A DNA stretch of 13,407 bases from a bacterium (GTDB lineage Bacteria > B130-G9): contig JAGHCW010000067.1 in NCBI GenBank assembly GCA_021160245.1, positions 1-13,407 of the forward strand. The letters run 5' to 3'. A program made the translations under genes and the position numbers. Under the pieces are notes generated by a model. That model did no database searches and was not told the DNA's origin. It saw only the letters and a list, made by a program, of their open reading frames with translations. Of the stretch, positions 6,389 through 13,407 are shown one piece after another (position 1 is the stretch's first letter; every line of letters begins with the position of its first letter).

Positions 6389-6435
6389 TAAGGGTCAAAG
6401 CGATCACGCCCGAAGAGGACATTTGCTCGATCACC

Positions 6436-7404
6436 CTAATCAGAGGGATCGCGGAGCCTTCTTAGCGAGACGCGTTTGACGGGGTGCTGCGCGTCATTCT
6501 CTTCAAGAATAATCCCCCAAAACGGCTGAAAGGTGTTCGCACTTGATGAGTAACGCATGTCCCCCACCACATCGGGGTTGTCCGGTACCCTTGCGGTGAA
6601 GCCGTCCGCGAATCTTGCGAACTTCCTGAAGTCCCTGACCAGCAATTGCAGGCTATCGGGATAACCCATCAGATCGTCTTCGGTGAATAGCTCTATCGAA
6701 TCCCCTTCATCAACGCTCTTTTTCCAGAAGGGGATGATCGTGATCTTGTCCGCATATATCCTGCCTTCTGCTCGGTAAATGGACCTAAAGACGAATAAAT
6801 TAGCCAGCGTAGGTGTCGCCCGTCCGTGCTGAATATGATGTCCGCGACTCTGCGCCAATTCCTGTTGAATGGCGAGCGCTCTTTGATTCTGCATCAGGCC
6901 AAACATCAAGTAGCTGGTTACAAACAGCATCGCAACCATCGCGGGCCGATTGCTCTTTTTTTTCGCAGAGAAAATACAGCCGACAAGAAGTGGTACCGAG
7001 ACTACCGGATCAACGATCGAGATGCAGTCCAGAGAGAATCGCGAACTTGTGAACGGCCAGAAGATTACAGTTCCGTAGCTCGTGCATAGATCGAGGGGAC
7101 CGTGGGTTGCATAAGCGAGAAGGCAAGCGATATAGATGGCTTTGAAGTCTTCTTTTCTTCTATAGATAAGAAGGCAAATGCCGGCGGCGATAAGCGCGCC
7201 TATGGGCACAAAGATTAGCGAATGCGTGAAATGCCGGTGCATCGTCATTGACAGGAGGGAGTCCGTTGAGGACCTTATGAATAAGTCTGCATCCGCAAGC
7301 GCTCCTGCGACGAGACCGGCGACCAGGGCCTTTCTTCCAAGCCTCTTGCTGAAAAACGATTGGGAAAGCGCGGCCCCGAGAAGAGCCTGAGTTGGAGTAT
7401 CCAT
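6436..7404 (-). CDS. YdjM-type membrane metal-dependent hydrolase (DUF457)
   Basis: 322 residues starting MDTPTQALLGAALSQ, the usual start of this family (MDPxTHALLG). Conserved acidic and histidine residues expected to bind metal are seen: D38 and D40 (GALADAD), H56-R-H58-x2-H61-S, H101-x3-D105 (ATHGPLDL), D126 and D132-P. About four hydrophobic segments (near residues 25-41, 63-81, 88-104 and 131-146, then 155-171) place the first half in the inner membrane. The rest is a soluble tail with IYxADKI and RFADGFTARV segments, as in longer family members. Family members are called putative LexA-binding, membrane-associated hydrolases; the substrate is not known. The gene ends 47 bases from the convergent HTH-ImmA gene and is divergent from gltX. 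No strong Shine-Dalgarno was seen. Confidence 0.85.
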   Translation of the reverse strand: MDTPTQALLGAALSQSFFSKRLGRKALVAGLVAGALADADLFIRSSTDSLLSMTMHRHFTHSLIFVPIGALIAAGICLLIYRRKEDFKAIYIACLLAYATHGPLDLCTSYGTVIFWPFTSSRFSLDCISIVDPVVSVPLLVGCIFSAKKKSNRPAMVAMLFVTSYLMFGLMQNQRALAIQQELAQSRGHHIQHGRATPTLANLFVFRSIYRAEGRIYADKITIIPFWKKSVDEGDSIELFTEDDLMGYPDSLQLLVRDFRKFARFADGFTARVPDNPDVVGDMRYSSSANTFQPFWGIILEENDAQHPVKRVSLRRLRDPSD

Positions 7405-7698
7405 TTGTCTTGAGAATCCCTGTCTCTATCTGATGCTCCCTGACACAAGTGAGAACATATAGTGGTCCTGAGGATGTAGGCGAGCTAATCGATGCCATCC
7501 GAGGCGATTACAGCCTGTCACTTGGGATTTGTGTCTTTCAATTCTCTTACTCCCCTCCTAAGTCAGCTGGGACTTTTCGGCTCGCGTTGACATACATCTT
7601 ATGAATGCCATACGATCTCGCCTGAAGCGCTATCAATAATTAAAGCGCATTTCTCGAGATTTGTTCCCTTATAGAGATACCGTACAGGAATGGAGAAT
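7405..7698. other. Divergent intergenic region between the YdjM-type gene and gltX
   Basis: No gene or tRNA was recognised. The only supported element is the candidate gltX promoter at 7587-7616. A short GCGCT/AGCGC inverted repeat with a 12-base loop lies downstream of it, in the likely gltX leader. No clear T-box features or terminator hairpin are seen. Confidence 0.5.
7587..7616 (+). promoter_or_regulatory. Candidate sigma-70-type promoter for gltX
   Basis: A consensus -35 TTGACA (7587-7592) is followed after 18 bases by TACGAT (7611-7616, 4 of 6 matches). Transcription would start near 7623, leaving a leader of about 75 bases. Confidence 0.5.
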
Positions 7699-9144
7699 AT
7701 GACCAAAGACGTTCGAGTGAGATTTGCGCCGTCGCCGACGGGCTATCTGCATGTTGGAGGCGCGAGGACAGCGCTGTTTAATTGGCTATTTGCGAGAAAG
7801 CACGGCGGCAAGTTCATTCTGAGGATCGAGGACACAGACCTCGTTAGGTCGGACGATCGGATGGTTACTCAGATACTAGATTCGATGAAATGGCTCGGAC
7901 TTGATTGGGACGAGGGCCCCTTCTATCAATCGCAGCGATTCTCGCTCTACAACGCGGCGATAGAGAAGCTTCTCGCTGAGGGAAAGGCCTACTACTGCTT
8001 TTGCGACGCGGAGAAGCTCAAGGAGATGCGCGAGGCCGCTCGCAAAAGAGGCGGCTCTTTCCAATACGATCGACGCTGCCTCAATCTTGGCCAAGATGAG
8101 ATCGAGCGACTTCTCAAACAGAATGTGCCTAAGGCAGTTCGGTTCTTAGTCCCTGAAGCAAAGCCGAAGGTGCATGATGCAGTGCATGGGGACATCGCTT
8201 TTGACAGCAAGAACATAGGCGACTTCGTCATTAAGAAGGCCGACGGCTCTCCAACCTATCAGCTAGCAGTTGTCGTCGATGATCACGATATGGGCATAAC
8301 CCACGTTATACGAGGCGACGATCATTACAACAACATCCCAAAACAAACCATGATCTATGAGGCGCTTGGCTATACGGCCCCCCAATTCGCTCACGTTCCA
8401 CTTATACTTGCTGAAAGCAGGGCAAAATTGAGCAAGCGAAATGCGGCCGTGGCGGTCTCCGACTATCGCGAGTCCGGCTTCATGCCCGAGGCGGTTGCGA
8501 ACTTCCTGGCGCTACTCGGTTGGTCGCCGGGGGACAATCGTGAGATTATGAGCAAGGCCGAACTGATTGAGGCGTTCAGCCTCGGGAGCATCAGCAAGGC
8601 GAATGCCGTATTCGACGTTAAGAAGCTCGAGTGGATGAACGGCCAGTATATCCGGCTTCTCTCGCCGGATGAACTCTTCGAAAGGGCCAAGCCGCTGCTG
8701 GTTGACGCCGGCCTGCTGAGCGAGAAGTCTGCCGATGATAAAAAGGAGTGGATCAAGAATATCCTCGTCATCTTGCAGGAACGCGTTAGAAAGCTAGGCG
8801 ACTATCCATCCGCGGCGGGCTACTTCTTCACATGCGACTTCGATTACGACGAGAGGGGCGTTCGGAAGCAATTCACGAATCCGCAGGCCGCCAATGTTCT
8901 GGAGATGCTGGGAGGACGATTTGAGAGTTCTGCTGATTTCTCGCTTGAGTCGATCGAATCGACAATCAGGGGCCTTGCTGATGAGTTAGAGATCAAGGCC
9001 TCGAAAGTCATCCACCCAGCGCGATTAGCTTGCACTGGAAGAACCGTGGGGCCCAGTTTATTTCATCTCATAGAGATTCTGGGCAAAGATAGGACGGTCG
9101 AACGTTTACAAAAGGCCGCCGCCTTCGTGAAGCGCCTCGTCTAA
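7699..9144 (+). CDS. gltX: Glutamate--tRNA ligase
   Basis: Charges tRNA-Glu with glutamate in the cytoplasm (class I synthetase). Numbered from ATG 7690 the protein is 484 residues. It shows RFAPSPTGYLHVGGARTALF with the HIGH-equivalent HVGG at 21-24, RIEDTD (45-50), a C103-x-C105 ... C130 set that may bind zinc, VIRGDDHYNN (207-215) and a KMSKS-equivalent KLSKR (246-250). After KLSKR comes N-A where H-G is usual. The C-terminal anticodon-binding domain is complete. Start: ATG 7699 (MTKDVRVRF) has AGGA 9 bases ahead and is preferred over ATG 7690, where AGGA abuts the codon. Whether it is discriminating or also charges tRNA-Gln cannot be judged here. It appears to be transcribed alone and is convergent with the minus-strand cluster, 38 bases apart. 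Confidence 0.95.
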   Translation: MTKDVRVRFAPSPTGYLHVGGARTALFNWLFARKHGGKFILRIEDTDLVRSDDRMVTQILDSMKWLGLDWDEGPFYQSQRFSLYNAAIEKLLAEGKAYYCFCDAEKLKEMREAARKRGGSFQYDRRCLNLGQDEIERLLKQNVPKAVRFLVPEAKPKVHDAVHGDIAFDSKNIGDFVIKKADGSPTYQLAVVVDDHDMGITHVIRGDDHYNNIPKQTMIYEALGYTAPQFAHVPLILAESRAKLSKRNAAVAVSDYRESGFMPEAVANFLALLGWSPGDNREIMSKAELIEAFSLGSISKANAVFDVKKLEWMNGQYIRLLSPDELFERAKPLLVDAGLLSEKSADDKKEWIKNILVILQERVRKLGDYPSAAGYFFTCDFDYDERGVRKQFTNPQAANVLEMLGGRFESSADFSLESIESTIRGLADELEIKASKVIHPARLACTGRTVGPSLFHLIEILGKDRTVERLQKAAAFVKRLV

Positions 9145-9182
9145 CCAGAGAAGAGCCGCATCCCAAAACTCTTGCGCCTTCT

Positions 9183-10382
9183 TTACTGGGATTTGGCCTT
9201 CTTCTTATTCTTACGGTCGATATGTTCTTGGCTGGATTTCGCGCCTTGTTTCGCGTCCTCGTTGCTTGGGTTGAACCTGAGAACCTTTTGGTATGTTAGA
9301 AGCGCGTCATCGTAATGCGCCAGCCTGTAATGGCAATGAGCGATCATTAGAAGCGGACGCCAGCTCCTGTTGCACTTGTAGGCCTGGCTATAATACTCAC
9401 TTGCCTCCGCATAGTCTCTCTGCGCGTAAAGAATCGCTGCCAAATGCGTGGCTGCCGCGCATTGCTCGCCCTTATCTATCTCGAGCACCTTCTTGAAGTC
9501 GGCAATGGCCTTCTTGCTTTGTTTCAGGTTCTTGTAGGCCTCGGCCCGGATTAAATATCCCTCATAGTCCGTTGGTGCCTGAGCTATTATCTTCTCTGCA
9601 TTAGCCAGGGCGGCTTCATAATCACCCTCACCCAGTTTTGCGTCACCAAGCGTCTGCAGAGCCTTCACGTTACCCGGTTGTTTGGCCAGCACGGTCTCAA
9701 TCGACGACGCGGCTTTCGCATAATCGTTATTTCGCTGATACGCATCTGCAAGATCAATCAACGCTTGCGTGTGCCCGGGATTCAACTTGTGGGCCGACTC
9801 GAGGCGCGCAATCGCTTTTTTGTATTGCTTAAGTTGTCGCAGCGCCAGTCCATAAAGATAGTTGTACTCGAATCTGGATTCCCCTTTTTTCGCAACCTTC
9901 TTTAGGGCCTCGGCCGCCTTCTTATACTTGCGAAGCCTCATATAGACCTTGGCCAACTTGTAGTTGCCCTGATAGTCATTGGGCCTGTAAACAAGTCCTT
10001 CCTCAAACGCCTCGGCCGACTTTGAGTAATCCTTCTCCTTATCATAGAGCGAGCCGAGATTGAACATGGAAACAAAGTCGTTGGGCTTGAGGCTTTTGCA
10101 TTTCAAAAAAGCGGCTATTGCCTCCTTATTCCTCTTCAACCTCGTCGTGATAAGGCCTTTTAGGAAGAAGTACTTGTGGCTGTCGGGAGCCTTTTTGATC
10201 GCTCCCTCTATCTCCTTCTCGGCCTTTTCGAGGTTCCCTGCTTTGTAGCTGTCGTAAGCTAGTTTGTATTCATCTTCCTGCGCTATGGCTGGCGAGGTTG
10301 CGCAGCATGTGAGAAGGGCGGCGAGCACAATTGGGCAGGCAGAGATGAGAAGAAATAACCTTAATATACCTTTAGGAAACAT
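9183..10382 (-). CDS. Exported TPR-repeat protein
   Basis: A signal peptide is clear: MFPKG, a hydrophobic ILRLFLLISACPIVLAALL core and a probable cleavage after AIA before QED. Ten consecutive 34-residue TPR units follow (about residues 46-385 in the longest reading), ending with a lysine-rich tail KNKKKAKSQ. It should act in the periplasm or at the envelope as a protein-protein scaffold; no enzyme domain is seen. Start: GGAGGT directly precedes ATGATG, so the second ATG (10382) is preferred. The open frame reaches an ATG at 10409 with only AAGG before it, which would give an unusual n-region. Last gene of the four-gene minus-strand cluster, 54 bases or more after the DksA-family gene, and with its own strong ribosome site. 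Confidence 0.82.
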   Translation of the reverse strand: MFPKGILRLFLLISACPIVLAALLTCCATSPAIAQEDEYKLAYDSYKAGNLEKAEKEIEGAIKKAPDSHKYFFLKGLITTRLKRNKEAIAAFLKCKSLKPNDFVSMFNLGSLYDKEKDYSKSAEAFEEGLVYRPNDYQGNYKLAKVYMRLRKYKKAAEALKKVAKKGESRFEYNYLYGLALRQLKQYKKAIARLESAHKLNPGHTQALIDLADAYQRNNDYAKAASSIETVLAKQPGNVKALQTLGDAKLGEGDYEAALANAEKIIAQAPTDYEGYLIRAEAYKNLKQSKKAIADFKKVLEIDKGEQCAAATHLAAILYAQRDYAEASEYYSQAYKCNRSWRPLLMIAHCHYRLAHYDDALLTYQKVLRFNPSNEDAKQGAKSSQEHIDRKNKKKAKSQ

Positions 10383-10463
10383 CATACCTCCGTGGGATGG
10401 ATGAGACATAGCCTTATCTGATATTCCAATATGTGCTTGCTAGTAAGCCGGCGCCAAATAGTA

Positions 10464-10820
10464 TCAAGACTCCTGCGATTCCTGATCCCGCTTACACTGT
10501 ATGCACATGGTGGCGACCGGTCTTGCTTCAAGTCGCTCCTGCTCTATGTCGCTGCCGCAGCTAACGCATATCCCGTAAACGCCCTTTTCGATCTTGGCCA
10601 GCGACTCATCGATCTTGGCCAGAAGCTTCTGCTCTCTATCCCTGAGTCGCAGTCTCAGGACCTTGTTCGACTCCATGGAGGCGATATCGGCGAAGTCGCC
10701 GCCCTGGATCGCAGAATCTTGACTATTCTTCTGCAGTGTCTCAGCGGCCTGGCCCAGCAAGTCGCTTCTTTGTTTTACAAGCAGATTCTTGAAATGAATC
10801 AGTATTTTCTCATTTAACAT
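10464..10820 (-). CDS. DksA/TraR-family C4-type zinc finger protein
   Basis: 118 residues. An N-terminal coiled-coil leads to the tip motif D42-F-A-D45-I-A47, a match to the DxxDxA tip through which DksA acts in the RNA polymerase secondary channel. A second helix follows, then a C-terminal zinc finger C85-x2-C88-x17-C106-x2-C109 in the GxYGxCxxCG context. DksA itself is about 150 residues; this shorter form fits the wider DksA/TraR (YteA/DksA-like) group. All four cysteines and the tip acids are present, so it may modulate transcription with or without ppGpp; that is inference. It starts 6 bases after the mutase stop, with GAGG inside the mutase gene as ribosome site. Confidence 0.9.
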   Translation of the reverse strand: MLNEKILIHFKNLLVKQRSDLLGQAAETLQKNSQDSAIQGGDFADIASMESNKVLRLRLRDREQKLLAKIDESLAKIEKGVYGICVSCGSDIEQERLEARPVATMCIQCKRDQESQES

Positions 10821-10826
10821 GCTAAT

Positions 10827-12218
10827 TCAGCCTCGTAAGACATCAGGAATGTGAACCGATGGATACTTCTGCAATTCATCTTTGAACCTATTCTTAATCA
10901 GCTCAAGAGCCTCTTTCGTCTTGGCCTCAAACCTGAGCACCAAAACTGGCTGGGTGTTTGAGGCGCGTATCAGGCCCCAGCCCTGATCGAATATAACCCT
11001 TGCGCCATCTATCTCGATCACTCTGTGCTTTTTCTTGAGTTCTAAAGCGATGGCCTTGACGACATCAAATTTCTTATCATCAGGGCACGGAACGCGCAGC
11101 TCGGGCGTGGAGAAAGTCTTTGGCAAGGCGCCGACTTTCTCGCTGAGGCTAGGAGAATCACTTGCGAGCATCTCCGCAAGCCTGCACGCGCCGTAAATGG
11201 CGTCATCGTAACCCAGATACCTGTCAGCAAAATACATGTGTCCGCTCATCTCACCGGCTAGTTGAGCGTTTTCGTCCCTGACCTTGCTCTCTATCAACGA
11301 GTGCCCCGTTCGCCACATGATCGGCTCTCCGCCAAGTCTCCGTATCTCGCTCTCCAGAACATCCGAACACTTGACCTCAAAGATAACCTTCGCTCCCTTG
11401 TGGTCCCTTAGGATATTTTGAGCATAGAGCAGGAGAAGAATGTCTCCCCATATAGGATTGCCCTTCTCGTCAACGATCCCTATCCGGTCGGCGTCGCCAT
11501 CAAATGCGATGCCGGCCATCGCGCCGGAGGACCGGACTTTTTCAGCGAGAACAGTCAGATTCTCAGGCACGGTAGGGTCTGGAAAGTGATTGGGGAATGT
11601 GCCATCGAACTCGCAGAAAACAGGTATCACCTCGCAGCCCATCCGCTCAAGCACTTGAGGCGCAAGTTCGCTGGCGGTCCCGTTGCCGGCATCGACAACG
11701 ACTTTGACCGGCCGGCCCGACTTCATTCTCTTCATGTCGATCGAGTTGTTGAACAAGTAGTCAACATAAGAGCCATCGACGTTCTTGTGCTTGAGTTTCC
11801 CCACTGCCGCCTCAAAGTCGCCGCTCTCGATTACCGCGCGAAGGTGCTGGATCTGCTCGCCAAAGATTGTGTGCTTGCCTTGGCAAATCTTAAAGCCATT
11901 GAACTGCGGCGGATTGTGGCTTCCGGTAACGACTATTCCACCGTCAGCATCGAGGTGATGCAATGAGAAGTAAAATACCGGCGTCGGCGCCATGCCAATA
12001 TCAGTTACGTTGCAGCCGGTTCCGAGTATGGACTCAACCAATATCTTTGAAAATCGCGGCGAGCTGAGGCGGACATCCCTCGCAATCACGATATTGCGCA
12101 GACCATTCCTAATGATCTCTGTTCCGAAGGCCTTGCCGATCAGGGCAACGACCTCGTCAGTCAAGTCCTCTCCCACAATGCCTCGAATATCGTACTCCCT
12201 AAATATCTCCGGGTTCAT
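10827..12218 (-). CDS. Phosphomannomutase / phosphoglucomutase
   Basis: 463 residues, full length for the AlgC/ManB-type alpha-D-phosphohexomutases, which interconvert hexose 1- and 6-phosphates for nucleotide-sugar, polysaccharide and LPS precursor synthesis. Four domains are shown by their hallmark loops: the N-terminal FREYDIRG (6-13), the phosphoserine loop VTGSHNP (97-103, Ser100), the Mg loop FDGDADR (239-245), the sugar-binding GEMSGH (322-327) and the phosphate-binding RASNTQP (418-424). Specificity for mannose or glucose cannot be told, so no symbol is given. The start ATG overlaps the stop of the upstream TPR gene as ATGA, with a GGGGGAG ribosome site 10 bases ahead. Confidence 0.93.
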   Translation of the reverse strand: MNPEIFREYDIRGIVGEDLTDEVVALIGKAFGTEIIRNGLRNIVIARDVRLSSPRFSKILVESILGTGCNVTDIGMAPTPVFYFSLHHLDADGGIVVTGSHNPPQFNGFKICQGKHTIFGEQIQHLRAVIESGDFEAAVGKLKHKNVDGSYVDYLFNNSIDMKRMKSGRPVKVVVDAGNGTASELAPQVLERMGCEVIPVFCEFDGTFPNHFPDPTVPENLTVLAEKVRSSGAMAGIAFDGDADRIGIVDEKGNPIWGDILLLLYAQNILRDHKGAKVIFEVKCSDVLESEIRRLGGEPIMWRTGHSLIESKVRDENAQLAGEMSGHMYFADRYLGYDDAIYGACRLAEMLASDSPSLSEKVGALPKTFSTPELRVPCPDDKKFDVVKAIALELKKKHRVIEIDGARVIFDQGWGLIRASNTQPVLVLRFEAKTKEALELIKNRFKDELQKYPSVHIPDVLRG

Positions 12219-13210
12219 TTCGAGCCTGCTCCCCCATCTTTGGCCTTTTCCGATTTGACCTTCGCTCCTTTTTTCGCGCCATCTTTTGCAGAGGACCCGG
12301 CAGGTTTTACCGTCCTCTTCCCTTCCTTGTCCGTGCCGACTGTGACTCGCTGCACTTTGCTTGGATCAAATCCAGGGGGCAACTTGCCTGGCGCCAGAGC
12401 TTGCTTTCCCGCCGTCTTTGGCTTTCCATCGCTCTCCATATCCGAAAGCGCCGTGTCCGCCTCTTTGTCCCATTGGGTGCCCGGATATAGCGTGGTAACC
12501 TGCGTATAGACGCGCTTTGCTTCGTCCATCCGCTTCAGTTTCTTGTAAAGCTCGGCCAGATCCAAATAATATGGCGCAATCCCCGAGGCGCCTTTGTGGT
12601 CCGCAAAGAGCTCTTCGTATGTCTTGGTGGCGTTCTCATACTCGCCTAGTTGCTCCTGCGTTCTGGCGAGGTTGGCTGCGCAAAAGGCGCTGTATTCGCC
12701 GAGAGGAAACTGCTTGAGGCACTCCTCAAACGCAGCGATGGCCGATCGATAATTTGCCATCTCGTAGTTGACAATGCCGATGTAAAATAGAGCCCTTTCT
12801 TTAATCTTGGCGCCGGAGTACTCAGCTTTTAGCTCCTCGAACTTGGCAAGCGATTTGCCTAGAAGGTCGTTCCGCTCGGCTAATCGGTCAGCAAGCGGCT
12901 TCACTTCGCTCTTTTCACCCTCTATGCCTTCTGTATCTATCGCTCCGTCCTCGCTCAGGTCAATTGCTTGCGCTTGCTCAAAGAGGTCTGTGGCATAGTA
13001 TTCCATCTCTGAGGCGCGCTCTCTTCTACCTTGCCGGTAGGATGATGTGAAGTATCCCGCCAGAATCACCGCCACGGCCGCGGCCGCAAAGATCACGATG
13101 AGCTTGGTGTTCTGTGTGGCGAAGTCAACAATATAGGATAGCAGATCTTTGACATCCGTATGATCACTCTTGCCCGCGCTTTTCTTAACCTTAATCGTTC
13201 TTTTAACCAA
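12215..13210 (-). CDS. Membrane-anchored TPR protein, YfgM-like layout
   Basis: 331 residues from a TTG start (read as VKRTIKVKK after the initiator). One transmembrane helix lies at about residues 36-55 (KLIVIFAAAAVAVILAGYF) after a short basic cytoplasmic N terminus, giving an N-in anchor with a periplasmic body. The body has about three to four TPRs (ALFYIGIVNYEMANYRSAIA, AANLARTQEQLGEYENAT, YYLDLAELYKKLKRMDEAKR) and then a low-complexity Lys/Ala/Gly tail. This resembles YfgM/YbgF/BamD-type envelope TPR proteins in layout only; orthology is not claimed. The open frame continues upstream to 13285 and beyond, but without an ATG, and the TTG has a perfect GGAGGAG 5 bases ahead. First gene of the minus-strand cluster, overlapping the mutase start by 4 bases. 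Confidence 0.8.
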   Translation of the reverse strand: MVKRTIKVKKSAGKSDHTDVKDLLSYIVDFATQNTKLIVIFAAAAVAVILAGYFTSSYRQGRRERASEMEYYATDLFEQAQAIDLSEDGAIDTEGIEGEKSEVKPLADRLAERNDLLGKSLAKFEELKAEYSGAKIKERALFYIGIVNYEMANYRSAIAAFEECLKQFPLGEYSAFCAANLARTQEQLGEYENATKTYEELFADHKGASGIAPYYLDLAELYKKLKRMDEAKRVYTQVTTLYPGTQWDKEADTALSDMESDGKPKTAGKQALAPGKLPPGFDPSKVQRVTVGTDKEGKRTVKPAGSSAKDGAKKGAKVKSEKAKDGGAGSK

Positions 13211-13407
13211 ACCGGCTCCTCCGCTACAGCCTGTGCAATTTCCAATAATATCTATCCCAAATTGGGGGCGAGCGAACAATATCAAAGCAATTCCGATAAG
13301 GCAAATGCTGTCGATGTCATGCAGCGGTTGTGCAGGAGCGTGTTGATTGGTGGTGTGATGATGCAGACGGTGCTGGTTTGGGGAGGTTGAATGACTGGGT
13401 GTTGGGC
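13211..13407. other. Upstream region of the minus-strand cluster, to window end
   Basis: No gene is firmly supported. On the plus strand a 23-codon frame at 13319-13390 looks like a signal peptide (basic MQRLCR, then a hydrophobic run), ends at TGA and is followed at once by ATG 13391 with GGGAGG (13381-13386) ahead, so a divergent gene may begin at the edge. No convincing promoter was found on either strand. Confidence 0.35.
13216..13222 (-). promoter_or_regulatory. Shine-Dalgarno fixing a TTG start
   Basis: GGAGGAG on the minus strand ends 5 bases before the TTG at 13210-13208. There is no ATG between here and the membrane segment, so this site decides the start of the first gene of the cluster. 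Confidence 0.7.

Noticed and set aside
9145-9182. Shared terminator between the convergent gltX and TPR genes
   Set aside because: Only a weak AAGAG/CTCTT pairing with a long loop and no T-run.
11418-11966. 182-residue open frame on the plus strand
   Set aside because: It lies opposite the phosphohexomutase gene, whose motifs are complete; an antisense shadow.

Overview
The window reads as chromosomal DNA from a Gram-negative-type bacterium. Supporting signs are a secreted beta-helix protein, a signal-peptide TPR protein, a DksA-family regulator, a bacterial GluRS and strong Shine-Dalgarno sites. SelA means the organism inserts selenocysteine. The style of the beta-helix repeats, with GGGIYC and SSPxIxNN motifs, recalls proteins common in poorly cultured candidate phyla and Planctomycetes-like lineages. 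I cannot assign a phylum from sequence alone.

Layout. (1) 1-1115, plus: the 3' part of a secreted right-handed beta-helix protein with ten visible cysteine-bearing coils. (2) 1116-1434: a 319-base gap with a tandem repeat of imperfect palindromes, a stem structure and a promoter with an extended -10 box. (3) 1435-5197, plus: a tight run of DUF6485 (small Cys-rich protein), an internally shortened RhuM-family gene, selA and a CCA-adding enzyme/poly(A) polymerase-type nucleotidyltransferase with an HD domain. RhuM/selA and selA/cca are joined by 4-base ATGA overlaps. (4) 5198-6388, plus: a dyad, a possible leader peptide and a HigA-like HTH plus ImmA/IrrE metallopeptidase fusion. (5) 6436-7404, minus: a membrane YdjM-type metal-dependent hydrolase, convergent with (4). 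(6) 7405-7698: the divergent intergenic region with a candidate promoter for gltX. (7) 7699-9144, plus: gltX. (8) 9183-13210, minus: a four-gene cluster transcribed in the order membrane-anchored TPR protein, phosphomannomutase/phosphoglucomutase, DksA/TraR zinc-finger protein, periplasmic or secreted TPR protein. (9) 13211-13407: upstream region of that cluster, running off the window.

How the genes may work together. selA and cca both act on tRNA (Ser-to-Sec conversion on tRNA-Sec, and 3'-CCA addition), so their coupling is sensible. selB, selC and selD are not in the window. RhuM is normally an accessory or island gene, so its position directly ahead of selA is the oddest arrangement here. 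The minus-strand cluster combines sugar-phosphate metabolism, a possible RNA polymerase regulator and two envelope TPR scaffolds, which suggests cell-envelope or growth-rate functions, but this is inference.

No tRNA, rRNA, CRISPR array or complete mobile element was recognised. The least ordinary signals are the shortened RhuM, the 9-bp tandem repeat that rewrites a conserved loop in SelA, the short palindromic repeats at 1207-1265, and the dyad plus leader ahead of the HTH-ImmA gene.
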